DNA of 64,000 nt from CAZHHH01 sp052400685 (GCA_052400685.1 JBQTGJ010000012.1), one strand, 5' to 3'; shown: positions 19,815 to 27,483, counted from the stretch's first letter. Made by a program: numbers and translations. Notes: generated by a model from the sequence alone, not told the origin.

Positions 19815-19990
19815 TTAAATGGACAAAATTTATTTTTTGTTATTCATTTTGCCAATTGTTTATTTTCAGTAATTTAGATGATCGTTTTCAAATTCCCGGA
19901 AGGTTGTGTTTGTTTTAAGACGCTGTTGTGGTGAGGGTGGGGAAGCGACTTGTTTTATTCAATATATATATAGAATTACGCTTAATGTGC
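19815..19990. repeat. dispersed repeat R3, copy 1
   Basis: This segment is clearly related to 27155-27340. Shared blocks include TTATTCATTTTG, TTTTCAGTA, TTTAGATGA, ATGTTGTGG-like, and TTATT-CATTCAAT followed by GAATTA-GCTTA. No reading frame is conserved, and the ends are not precisely defined. Confidence 0.65.
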
Positions 19991-20017
19991 TATAAATAGT
20001 AATAATGATATGGGGGC

Positions 20018-20805
20018 GTTAGCGGGCATGGTAGGACGACACTGCAACAAGCAAACAACCTGATTATAAAAAAGATATTAAGGCAAAATGAAAACGATAA
20101 TACTTCTGATAATTTTAACAATCCTTCTTTTTAGTGGATTTCTGATTTCACTGATAATTGGATTGATTAAAAAAAGAAAAAGTTTGATTATTACCTCGAT
20201 ATTTATTTTTATCATTTTCATCGGATTTGGTGGCTGGACAGGATTGACAATTACTAAAAAATCGATTAATAAAGTAAAAGAGACTTTAAAACCCCGGACG
20301 GGTAAAGAGATTTATATTGCACTATTTGGAGAACCGACTGATGATTGCGTAAAAGTAATAAACAAACAAGACCAAGAATTTCCTGTGATTGACTACGCAA
20401 TTTGGTTACATTTTGAGACTTGTCCGATTGAATTAAAAAGGATTTTGTCTCAGCATGACTACAGAGATGAAAAAATTTCGACAATGGATTGGAGTGGAGA
20501 TATTCCATATGGAGAGAGTATTGATTGGTTTAATCCAAAATCGATTGGTGACACGATATTAGTATTTGAATACTCGACAAATAATAGTAGGAATATTCAG
20601 ACTTTATGGACTTCAATAGATAGTACGATTGTATATTGCAGAGATATAAATGATTGATAATACAGATAAAATAAACCACGACCCGCTAACACGCAATATA
20701 GCAAAAAGCGGTGAAGTGTTTAATTGTAGCGGGTTTAGCCCGTTTCAGCTTCATCTCGGTTTGATAGTGAAACGCTCGCAATCCGCTTCATGCCATATTG
20801 CCACC
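20018..20805 (+). repeat. 788-bp direct repeat, unit 1 (cassette-like)
   Basis: Position 20018 onward is repeated from 20806, base for base as far as I can see, including a whole gene. The unit starts GTTAGCGGGCATGG, carries one gene on the plus strand 70 bp in, and ends in a ~132-bp palindrome. Confidence 0.93.
20088..20657 (+). CDS. small membrane protein of unknown function, copy 1
   Basis: A 189-residue protein with two N-terminal hydrophobic helices (about 3-26 and 33-52) and a soluble C-terminal domain of ~130 residues rich in acidic and aromatic residues (WLHFETCPIELKRIL, DYRDEKIS). I do not recognise the family. The gene is AT-rich compared with the neighbouring core genes and lies alone between two copies of a recombination-like sequence, with only about 70 bp before its start. 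An identical copy follows at 20876. Cargo of a mobile cassette is the likeliest reading. Confidence 0.7.
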   Translation: MKTIILLIILTILLFSGFLISLIIGLIKKRKSLIITSIFIFIIFIGFGGWTGLTITKKSINKVKETLKPRTGKEIYIALFGEPTDDCVKVINKQDQEFPVIDYAIWLHFETCPIELKRILSQHDYRDEKISTMDWSGDIPYGESIDWFNPKSIGDTILVFEYSTNNSRNIQTLWTSIDSTIVYCRDIND

Positions 20806-20814
20806 GTTAGCGGG
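20682..20814. repeat. attC-like palindrome, copy 1
   Basis: CCCGCTAAC (20682-20690) pairs perfectly with GTTAGCGGG (20806-20814). Inward, GCAATATAGCA pairs with TGCCATATTGC, and AAGCGG with CCGCTT, each offset by a few unpaired bases. An inner hairpin CGGGTTTAGCCCG sits at the centre. A length of ~132 bp, outer boxes ending GTT-R-G-C and asymmetric bulges resemble integron attC sites. The strict GTTRRRY consensus is not met (GTTAGCG), so this is attC-like, not proven. Confidence 0.6.
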
Positions 20815-21593
20815 CATGGTAGGACGACACTGCAACAAGCAAACAACCTGATTATAAAAAAGATATTAAGGCAAAATGAAAACGATAATACTTCTGATAA
20901 TTTTAACAATCCTTCTTTTTAGTGGATTTCTGATTTCACTGATAATTGGATTGATTAAAAAAAGAAAAAGTTTGATTATTACCTCGATATTTATTTTTAT
21001 CATTTTCATCGGATTTGGTGGCTGGACAGGATTGACAATTACTAAAAAATCGATTAATAAAGTAAAAGAGACTTTAAAACCCCGGACGGGTAAAGAGATT
21101 TATATTGCACTATTTGGAGAACCGACTGATGATTGCGTAAAAGTAATAAACAAACAAGACCAAGAATTTCCTGTGATTGACTACGCAATTTGGTTACATT
21201 TTGAGACTTGTCCGATTGAATTAAAAAGGATTTTGTCTCAGCATGACTACAGAGATGAAAAAATTTCGACAATGGATTGGAGTGGAGATATTCCATATGG
21301 AGAGAGTATTGATTGGTTTAATCCAAAATCGATTGGTGACACGATATTAGTATTTGAATACTCGACAAATAATAGTAGGAATATTCAGACTTTATGGACT
21401 TCAATAGATAGTACGATTGTATATTGCAGAGATATAAATGATTGATAATACAGATAAAATAAACCACGACCCGCTAACACGCAATATAGCAAAAAGCGGT
21501 GAAGTGTTTAATTGTAGCGGGTTTAGCCCGTTTCAGCTTCATCTCGGTTTGATAGTGAAACGCTCGCAATCCGCTTCATGCCATATTGCCACC
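20806..21593 (+). repeat. 788-bp direct repeat, unit 2 (cassette-like)
   Basis: Second copy of the 20018-20805 unit. It starts GTTAGCGGGCATGG and ends at the junction GTTGGCGTTCATTG near 21594, where a different unit begins. Confidence 0.93.
20876..21445 (+). CDS. small membrane protein of unknown function, copy 2
   Basis: The deduced protein is identical over all 189 residues to that encoded at 20088-20657. The DNA identity also covers the upstream 70 bp and the downstream palindrome, so duplication is recent or kept identical by recombination. Two N-terminal membrane helices and an unassigned soluble domain. Confidence 0.7.
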   Translation: MKTIILLIILTILLFSGFLISLIIGLIKKRKSLIITSIFIFIIFIGFGGWTGLTITKKSINKVKETLKPRTGKEIYIALFGEPTDDCVKVINKQDQEFPVIDYAIWLHFETCPIELKRILSQHDYRDEKISTMDWSGDIPYGESIDWFNPKSIGDTILVFEYSTNNSRNIQTLWTSIDSTIVYCRDIND

Positions 21594-21600
21594 GTTGGCG
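21470..21600. repeat. attC-like palindrome, copy 2
   Basis: Same palindrome as copy 1. Its left arm again ends CCCGCTAAC, but on the right the neighbour starts GTTGGCGTT, which does not pair fully with it. The left arm is instead complementary to the start of its own 788-bp unit, as expected if the unit moves as a circle. Confidence 0.6.
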
Positions 21601-21658
21601 TTCATTGTAAAAGACCATACTGCACAATTAAAATTGATTAGAAAACAAGACAATAAAT

Positions 21659-22363
21659 ATGAAAAGACTAACAGCAATTTTATTAATCGGATTTATAATC
21701 ACAAGTTGTTCCGTTAACAAAAAAGAGATTATCATTCTTAAAACACTTGACCAATTCGATACACAGGAAGAAAATGAAAGACTTGGTGTTGATATTTTAA
21801 ATTACATGTTCCCAGTTTTTTTACAACAAGAGTTTCCAGACTTTACCCAGACTGATTTAAAAAATATTACTTGGCAGTATTTCATTCGTGAGAGTGATAA
21901 GCAGGTGTCGTTTAGATTAATATTAAGTAATGAGGCATTGTCGAAAAAAGACAATATTACTGATTTCTTCGAAAAAACAGTAAATGAACAGGTAGAACGA
22001 CAAGTTCAAGACAAGGAAATTTTTGATAAGGCAGTAAAACTTACTGAACAAAGTCTTGAGCAACTTGACAATGGAGAGTTTGATAAATTTTGGAGTAATT
22101 CAGATTCGATAATGCAAAATATGACATCTAAGGAGGATTTTTTTGCAACTATTACTGATAGAGAAAAAATTAAAACAATTGGCGGAGACAGAGTATATCA
22201 TAGTAAACAGTACTATAAAAATATGCCGAATTATGAGGAAAAGGATTTTTATGTTATAAACTTGACTTTTGAGAAAGACAAAAATATGATGGAACAGATT
22301 ACTTTTCAACTGGAAAATGGAGAATTAAAAATTGCAGGATATACAAACAGATTACCGAACTAA
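21659..22363 (+). CDS. lipoprotein of unknown function
   Basis: A 234-residue protein beginning with a short signal and lipobox (IGFIITSCS, Cys17), so it should be anchored in a membrane and face the periplasm or cell surface. The rest is polar, with a helical stretch (NEQVERQVQDKEIFDKAVKL) and a C-terminal section (YVINLTFEKDKNMMEQITFQLENGELKIAGY) like the DUF4019-type or SnoaL-like small lipoproteins; I cannot name a family. The gene follows directly after the second cassette palindrome and probably opens a third cassette. It is 16 bp from the next gene. Confidence 0.75.
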   Translation: MKRLTAILLIGFIITSCSVNKKEIIILKTLDQFDTQEENERLGVDILNYMFPVFLQQEFPDFTQTDLKNITWQYFIRESDKQVSFRLILSNEALSKKDNITDFFEKTVNEQVERQVQDKEIFDKAVKLTEQSLEQLDNGEFDKFWSNSDSIMQNMTSKEDFFATITDREKIKTIGGDRVYHSKQYYKNMPNYEEKDFYVINLTFEKDKNMMEQITFQLENGELKIAGYTNRLPN

Positions 22364-22379
22364 TTACTATTATAAAAAT

Positions 22380-22898
22380 ATGAAAAAGACTCTTTGCATT
22401 ATTGCTGGAATTGGTTTTACACTTGGATTAATTGTTCATGTAATTTCATTATCAGAAATTTATATCGGAGATAAAATCCCTTACATTTGGGGATTACATG
22501 TAGGAATATTTGTTGTTTGGCTACCTGCGATTTTAGAATTAAAGAAAAATCCTGACTTGAAACAACCAAGTTTTGGAACAATGGCAAATCCTTTCAAGTT
22601 TTTCGGTTCAATTTTTAAGGATACTCCAAAACCTGTGATGATTATATCGGTTGTGTTTTTCTTTTACGCTATGATTAATTTCTTTTTGTTTATGCAAGCT
22701 GGAGAAGGTGGAGTACCTGATATAATGGACGGTAAATTTGTGATTCATAACCACGGTTCGATTATTAGAGAATTGACAGAAACAGAATACAATAGAATGA
22801 GAGCTAACGAAATTCGTGGATTTTCAGGACATTGGATGGCATTTTATGGATTAGCAATGGGGATTTTATGGCCGAAAAAAGAAACATACCGTCAATAA
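22380..22898 (+). CDS. four-helix membrane protein of unknown function
   Basis: 172 residues with four hydrophobic helices at about 3-24, 38-56, 83-105 and 148-165 and a short periplasmic or cytosolic loop rich in charged residues between the third and fourth. I start it at MKKTLCIIAG because this follows the previous stop by 16 bp; an upstream in-frame ATG would lie inside that gene. No family recognised. AT-rich, consistent with accessory origin. The group II intron remnant begins within 40 bp of its stop codon, where a cassette-end palindrome would be expected. Confidence 0.65.
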   Translation: MKKTLCIIAGIGFTLGLIVHVISLSEIYIGDKIPYIWGLHVGIFVVWLPAILELKKNPDLKQPSFGTMANPFKFFGSIFKDTPKPVMIISVVFFFYAMINFFLFMQAGEGGVPDIMDGKFVIHNHGSIIRELTETEYNRMRANEIRGFSGHWMAFYGLAMGILWPKKETYRQ

Positions 22899-22911
22899 GA
22901 AACACCAGGCA

Positions 22912-22937
22912 GGTAATGTCCTCTTGTCAACATTACC
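22912..22937. other. stem-loop before the intron remnant
   Basis: GGTAATGT and ACATTACC form a perfect 8-bp stem with a 10-base loop just after the membrane-protein gene. It may be a terminator, or part of a target or domain of the group II intron. Confidence 0.4.
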
Positions 22938-23500
22938 AAGCGCAAAGAAAATGGCAAGATGTAACAGGTATCTGCGACGAGGGACAACCGGAGTCAAAGA
23001 GAAGGCGAACAGAAGTCAGAGCAGCCTCATAGTATCAGTGAATTCGGGGAAGTACCATCTGAGCGACCCGAAGGAGGGAAGGGGGATTGTCAGTTAATAT
23101 GGTTCGACTAAACAGAGAGCATGGATTTACTCAGAGAAATCGCCAACAGGCAAACAAAATTTAGTTGTATAAAGCGCAAGGCGCAGGAAAGCCCAGCAGA
23201 AGAATTTACATCGTTAGCCCATCATCTAACGGAAGAATATTTGCTAACAAGTTTCCGAAAACTAAGGAAAAATGCAGCAAGTGGAATAGATGAAGTTAAC
23301 GTACATGAATACGAACTGGACTTAATTCTGCGCATAGAAAATCTACATGCGAGGCTAAAGAGTGGAGCCTACCATGCCCCCAATATCCGCAGAGTATGGA
23401 TTGACAAGGGAAATTAACAGAGGAGCCGGATACGGGAAATCTGTACGTCCGGATCTGCGGGGGGATAGGTGGAGTAATCCGCTATTCTATCCCGATTGAG
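22938..23500 (+). mobile_element. group II intron remnant
   Basis: The stretch 22975-23115 (ACCGGAGTCAAAGAGAAGGC, GAAGTCAGAGCAG, GCGACCCGAAGGAGGG) resembles the ribozyme part just upstream of an intron-encoded protein. It is followed by the start of a reverse transcriptase. At 23420-23462 a domain V-like hairpin is present (GAGCCGGATACGGGAAATCT, then GTACGTCCGG-ATCTGCGGGG), and a domain VI-like hairpin lies at 23463-23498 (GGGATAG...CTATCCC). Most of domain I seems missing at the left, and most of the protein is deleted, so the element cannot splice or move by itself. The left boundary is approximate. Confidence 0.75.
23121..23417 (+). pseudogene. truncated group II intron reverse transcriptase
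   Basis: 98 residues match the N-terminal end of intron-encoded reverse transcriptase/maturases: LTSFRKLRKNAASGIDEVNVHEYE, then RLKSGAYHAPNIRRVWIDKGN. Full-length proteins have 400-600 residues with a YADD active site, maturase and often HNH domains; all of that is absent. The stop codon comes right where the sequence jumps to the domain V region, indicating one internal deletion. Confidence 0.85.
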
Positions 23501-23521
23501 GCTAAGGCGAAAAAAGAGCAG

Positions 23522-23553
23522 TTGAACATCCCAAATCATTTTTTGTATCTTTG
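23522..23553 (+). promoter_or_regulatory. promoter of the toxin-antitoxin pair
   Basis: TTG at 23522-23524 and TATCTTTG at 23546-23553 are 21 bp apart and match the Bacteroidota -33/-7 pattern. The antitoxin start at 23570 would leave a leader of about 10 bases. Confidence 0.65.
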
Positions 23554-23569
23554 TTTCAAAAACATAAAT

Positions 23570-23812
23570 ATGGATATTCAAGCAAGAAAAATACATTTTG
23601 TACAAGAGTTCTTAAGACTTAGGAATGAAGGACTCATTGACAAGTTTGAGAAATTATTACGTTTAGAGAAAATGAAAATTTATGAATTAGAGTTGTCATC
23701 AATGACAATTGAACAACTAAACACAATAATTGATAATGCTGAAGAGGATTCAAAAAATGGAAGAATGACTTCTGCTTCTCAACTTAGAAATGAAATTAAT
23801 TCATGGACTTAA
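23570..23812 (+). CDS. antitoxin of a ParE/RelE-type module
   Basis: An 80-residue acidic, helical protein (FVQEFLRLRNEGLIDKFEKLLRLEK..., EDSKNGRMTSASQLRNEINSW) with the look of small Bacteroidota antitoxins whose C-terminus wraps the toxin. No DNA-binding motif is obvious. I start it at MDIQARKI, 17 bp after the -7 element; an earlier in-frame ATG lies upstream of the promoter. Its stop overlaps the toxin start by 10 bp, a normal layout for such pairs. The call rests largely on this partner. Confidence 0.75.
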   Translation: MDIQARKIHFVQEFLRLRNEGLIDKFEKLLRLEKMKIYELELSSMTIEQLNTIIDNAEEDSKNGRMTSASQLRNEINSWT

Positions 23813-24111
23813 GAATTTTTTGGACTGATACCGCAAAATACCAGCTTGAGGATATTTTTGATTATTATAAATCAAAAGTTTCCATTAAAACTGCCAAAAA
23901 GATTGTTGGAAAAATAGTTGACAAAACTTTGACTTTGAAAAAAAATCCAACTATCGGACAAAAAGAAGAACTTCTCACCGAAAGGAAAAATGAATATCGA
24001 TATTTGGTAGAAGGGAACTATAAGATAATTTATTGGATTGAAGATAACTATGCTAAAATTTCAGCAGTTTTTGATTGTAGACAAAATCCCGTAAAAATGA
24101 AAGAATTATAA
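23803..24111 (+). CDS. ParE/RelE superfamily toxin
   Basis: This 102-residue protein shows the RelE/ParE fold order: helix pair (YQLEDIFDYYKSKVSIKTAKKIV), then NPTIGQKEELL, then beta strands with EYRYLVEGNYKIIYWIED and AVFDCRQNPVKMKEL. The R-Y-L-V-x-x-N-Y-K-I-I-Y core is typical of ParE-like toxins (gyrase poison) and the RQNP motif is frequent in Bacteroidota members. The family includes both mRNA cleaving RelE and gyrase-directed ParE, and the target is not decided here. It overlaps its antitoxin gene by 10 bp. Confidence 0.88.
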   Translation: MDLRIFWTDTAKYQLEDIFDYYKSKVSIKTAKKIVGKIVDKTLTLKKNPTIGQKEELLTERKNEYRYLVEGNYKIIYWIEDNYAKISAVFDCRQNPVKMKEL

Positions 24112-24195
24112 AGCCCAAGGCATATATAGGAGTCTGAGCGGTCGGCACGACCCGGCGATTACTCCAGGTTGAACGACATCCCGGTAGAACTACAA
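24107..24195. repeat. dispersed repeat R5, copy 1
   Basis: AAGCCCAAGG...TGAGCGGTCG-CACGAC-CGGCGATTAC-CCAGGTTGA-CGACA-CCCG matches 28850-28915 with few changes. GC-rich against its surroundings, with an internal GGTCG/CGACC inverted pair. Identity unknown. Confidence 0.65.
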
Positions 24196-24415
24196 CAAAA
24201 TACTATGGACCTACTGTCGTTTTTTTATGTTTTTGAGAAGAATGCCCATGCTTTCATTGTGTTGCTTTAAACTCTTTGTGTTAAAAAAAAGAGCATTTTG
24301 CAACTCAAAAGTTAAAAACCAGTCTCTTTTTGGCTTAAAACCTACCCTTTAGACAATACAACACCTAACACCTAACCTCATGTTCATGAAGTTTTTAAGG
24401 GAGGTGTTTTGTTGG
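24196..24415. other. AT-rich stretch with hairpin next to the transposase remnant
   Basis: No gene seen. AACACCT near 24366 and AGGTGTT near 24402 form a stem with a ~30-base loop directly beyond the stop codon of the IS91-type fragment; such end hairpins occur in IS91 elements, so this may be the element's terminus. Confidence 0.4.
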
Positions 24416-24817
24416 TTATAGCAACTTTGCAAAAAGCATAGAAGGCAGATGTCCTGCGGGTGACCGAATCCCGGGTAAAGTTCTAATGACAATCAGAGGT
24501 CCCTTTTTGCAATGAGGACATTTGGTCACGTCAAGCCCGGTTAACCTTAAAATGCGTTCTGAAGCTGTTTCTTCCTTTTTGGGTGCCATCAACTGGGCAA
24601 TGTCAGGCTTCTCATCCGGCACAAATTGCAAATTCAGATGGCGCTTTGTGGAATGGTGATAAATGCCGAATCGACGGATGCGTACGTAACCATCCGGCAT
24701 GACATGCAGGCAGAATCGATGCAGAAACTCTTCACCTTTAAGTGATACCGGTTTCTTTTGTGCCCGGTCCCGGTAGTCTTTGGCCACGAAAGTGACGTGT
24801 GTTGAGTTAGCGTTCAA
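24416..24817 (-). pseudogene. C-terminal fragment of IS91-family transposase
   Basis: 133 residues match the end of Y2-type IS91 transposases: THVTFVAKDYRDRAQKKPVSL, FLHRFCLHVMPDGYVRIRRFGIY, and a cysteine pair in KCPHCKKGPL. Full-length proteins have ~380-400 residues. The zinc-finger and tyrosine-containing HUH parts are missing, so the fragment is inactive. Its broken edge joins the R4 repeat within about 25 bp. Confidence 0.88.
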
Positions 24818-24834
24818 ATAGTTCCTTATTATTT

Positions 24835-25030
24835 AGTGCTGTGTTGATTTTGAATGAATTAAGGGGTTTGGGATCCGTTAAATTTTTTATTGTATATGGC
24901 TGTCTGTATGAGCCCTCTGTCTTAAGGAGTCTGAGCTGAAAAAGGGTGTTTGGTTCCCCCTTGTGAAGCCGGGTCTTTTTGTTCTGGTGTCTGAGTAATA
25001 GTATTCAGAAAAACGGGAAGCCTGAAATTG
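24835..25030. repeat. dispersed repeat R4, unexpanded copy
   Basis: Relates to 19201-19740: TGTGTTGATTTTG, ATGGCTGTCTGTATGAG, CTCTGTCTTAAGG, GAGCTGAAAAAGGGTGTTTG, CCCCCTTGTGAAGC and GAGTAATAG are shared in order. Here only one partial 23-bp unit is present where the other copy has about sixteen. Confidence 0.75.
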
Positions 25031-25219
25031 TCGATTCAGACCAAAGCCGGTTTATTTCTCCACTTTGGATTGAATACCTTTAAAATCAGTAAATTTAAAT
25101 TGATGTTGACGGTAAATATTGTACTCTATAGCTGAGAATTGCTGTTTTTTTTAGCAGTTTTTCTTTTTTTTGTGGACAAAATGCAAATTTGCAAATACAG
25201 TTAATTATAAAAATAGGTT
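25031..25219. other. upstream region of the dehydrogenase gene
   Basis: AT-rich region with TGCAAATTTGCA, a perfect 12-bp palindrome near 25182, 27 bp before the start codon. It could be an operator. No gene seen. Confidence 0.35.
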
Positions 25220-26131
25220 ATGTTTAAGAAACTTGTTGGAATAGAACCTTTGGAATTAATACCATCGGCAAATAAAAAATTAGAATCTTTTGCGGAAACG
25301 CTTATTTTACATGAAGACCAGCCTTCCAGTGCAGAAGAAATTGCCAAACGTATCGGCGATGCAGATGCCGTATTGCTCAGTTACCGAAGCAATTTGGGGC
25401 GGGATATTTTAGAACAATGTCCGAATGTAAAATATATTGGCATGTGCTGCTCGTTGTACACACCCGAAAGTGCTAACGTAGATATATTATATGCAAATTC
25501 CAGAGGTATAACTGTGAAAGGAGTTCGCGATTATGGCGATGAAGGTGTTGTGGAATACGTTATTAGTGAGTTAGTTCGTTGCCTGCACGGTATTGGTCAT
25601 AAATCTGATGGTAGTTTAAGAAAACCATGGAGTGGTGTGCCGCGTGAAATTACCGGACTTAAAGCCGGAATTGTAGGTCTGGGGAAATCAGGAGGTATGA
25701 TTGCTGATGCTCTTAAGTTTTTTGGTGCTGAGATTAGTTATTTTGCACGAAGCGAAAAAGAAGCTGCCAAAGCAAAAGGATATAAATTTTTACCTTTAAA
25801 TCAGTTGCTTTCAGAAAATGAACTTATAATTACCTGCTTAAATAAGAATACAGTCCTTTTACACGAGGCTGAATTCAAACATTTAGGGAACCGTAAAATT
25901 TTATTTAACACAGGGCTTTCTCCAGCCTGGGATGCAGAACCTTTTGAAAAATGGCTGCAAAATGATAATGCTGTGTATTGTGATACCTTAGGGGCATTAG
26001 GTGATGAACGCTTGTTAAAATACCCAAACATCACTTGCTTGCAAACATCTACCGGACGCACAGAACAAGCCTTTAAACGTTTAAGCGAGAAAGTATTAGA
26101 AAATATAATCGCCTATACTAAAAAGCAATAG
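25220..26131 (+). CDS. D-2-hydroxyacid dehydrogenase family protein, divergent
   Basis: A 303-residue Rossmann protein of the D-isomer-specific 2-hydroxyacid dehydrogenase family. The NAD-binding motif is AGIVGLGKSGGMIADAL near residue 147 and the flavodoxin-like flanking domain starts the protein. The usual catalytic elements look altered: the segment that normally reads N-x-x-RG is FNTGLSPAWDAEPF, and the H of the P-H-x-x-G motif is replaced in LQTSTGRTEQAF. It may be a catalytically changed or regulatory member. The 3' end overlaps that of nadX by 14 bp, tail to tail. Confidence 0.8.
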   Translation: MFKKLVGIEPLELIPSANKKLESFAETLILHEDQPSSAEEIAKRIGDADAVLLSYRSNLGRDILEQCPNVKYIGMCCSLYTPESANVDILYANSRGITVKGVRDYGDEGVVEYVISELVRCLHGIGHKSDGSLRKPWSGVPREITGLKAGIVGLGKSGGMIADALKFFGAEISYFARSEKEAAKAKGYKFLPLNQLLSENELIITCLNKNTVLLHEAEFKHLGNRKILFNTGLSPAWDAEPFEKWLQNDNAVYCDTLGALGDERLLKYPNITCLQTSTGRTEQAFKRLSEKVLENIIAYTKKQ

Positions 26132-26918
26132 GCGATACAATATTTCTTAGGGTATTTACAACACTCCACCCGGCGATTTGAGCCGTTTTACTATAGACAT
26201 CAACCACCGCATGGATTTGATCACTTTTTATTTCTATGCGGTGATCGTCTCCCACAAAGCCAGGAACAGAATTTATCGAAACTTGTATCTTTTCAGGGCC
26301 GACAGAGGCTAGTGAGGCTGCAACCGCTACATTAACCCGTGTCGGGAAAAGCGCAATGGCTTCTTTGGCATTTCCTTTAAAGACTTCACGCGTTTCATTT
26401 TGTAAGCTGTCGTCGTAAACATCCGTGTTTTTTAATGAATCCGGACCTTTCTGAGTTGTAAAAGTAACGGTGTTTTCTTCCATTAAAGAAACCGTTCTCA
26501 ATACATCAAATCCACCAATGGCACCGGAAGCCAGGTGAACACGGGTGTTGTTTTCCAGAGCTGTTTGTTGTACCGTTTTATAAAAATCGGCATCGGCAAG
26601 TGCACCTATGGATAATGTCACGATGGATGACCCGTTTTTTAAGGCAGGTAAAGCCCATTCTTTAAAAGCAGACGGCGAAGCTGTTTCAACAATATAATCG
26701 GGCTTTAGCTCCAGGAGTTCCTCAAAAGTAGCACAGGCTTTGCACGAATACTCTAACGTTGATGTTTCAATAATATCAGCAATTTCTTGTGCTTTTTCAA
26801 ATGTTCTCGAGTGGCTTGCAATTAATTTAAATTGTGGTAGTAAGTCTTTTAACAAGGCTCCTACGATTATATGTGCTAATTTTCCACAACCAGCTATAGC
26901 AAATGTGTATGTTTTCAT
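26118..26918 (-). CDS. nadX: aspartate dehydrogenase-like protein (NadX)
   Basis: 266 residues when started at MKTYTFAIAGCGKLA; a longer in-frame start would add 31 hydrophobic residues before the Rossmann motif and is unlikely. GCGKLA binds NAD(P), VETASPSAFKEWALPALKNG follows, and ASGAIGGFDVLRT is the signature around the active site of L-aspartate dehydrogenases, which make iminoaspartate for NAD synthesis. The C-terminus is typical of the DUF108/NadX domain. No nadA or nadC is adjacent, so the NAD role is inferred from the family. Confidence 0.8.
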   Translation of the reverse strand: MKTYTFAIAGCGKLAHIIVGALLKDLLPQFKLIASHSRTFEKAQEIADIIETSTLEYSCKACATFEELLELKPDYIVETASPSAFKEWALPALKNGSSIVTLSIGALADADFYKTVQQTALENNTRVHLASGAIGGFDVLRTVSLMEENTVTFTTQKGPDSLKNTDVYDDSLQNETREVFKGNAKEAIALFPTRVNVAVAASLASVGPEKIQVSINSVPGFVGDDHRIEIKSDQIHAVVDVYSKTAQIAGWSVVNTLRNIVSPIAF

Positions 26919-27154
26919 GAGGCTAAATATAAGAGATTTTGATTTTTTTTTAATGAGAATGATAAACATCTGCTCGATATCCAACGGTTGATTATTCGGC
27001 CAAATTATCACCAGACGGGAATATGGGGTTCTGGCGCATCGCCTGCTGCAGGCGCGATACAGGCTACGCCGCGTATTGGTTGGCGTTGTGAGCTATTGTT
27101 TGACCTGGTATCAGGGTGATTACGAACTGACTTTTAATAACAATCGGAGTGTCA

Positions 27155-27340
27155 TTAAAAAATTCATTCATTTTATTTATTCATTTTGATAACTGTTAAT
27201 TTTCAGTATTTTAGATGACTGCTTCTAACATTGCGGATGGCAGTGTGAATGTTGAGACGATGTTGTGGAGAGGGGGCGCGCCTTATTTCATTCAATCAAT
27301 ATGGCGAATTATGCTTATACGGTAAAATACCTGTATGAGG
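27155..27340. repeat. dispersed repeat R3, copy 2
   Basis: Related to 19815-19990 (see there). The stretch from 27012 to 27154 holds no gene that I can see; the whole 26919-27483 gap carries only this repeat and an AT-rich leader for the kinase. Confidence 0.65.
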
Positions 27341-27483
27341 GTGTTGTAAGTGATTTCGTAAAGTGTTTGTTATGCAGGTATATGAAAGGTTTTGGAGTAT
27401 TTGCTTCGTATGCTAATGTAAATTATAAAACACGGGTTGATCGTAACCTCTAATTTTTTAGTATCAATTATACATAGAATTTA

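Noticed and set aside
20682..20814. Calling the palindrome a true integron attC site
   Set aside because: The outer box is GTTAGCG and CCCGCTAAC, which does not satisfy GTTRRRY/RYYYAAC, and no integrase is in view; I keep it as attC-like only.
20650..21641. Open frames of 67-90 codons crossing the cassette palindromes
   Set aside because: They read through a structured recombination-like sequence and differ only where the following unit differs; not protein-like.
27265..27453. 62-codon frame before the histidine kinase
   Set aside because: It starts inside dispersed repeat R3 and resembles no protein.
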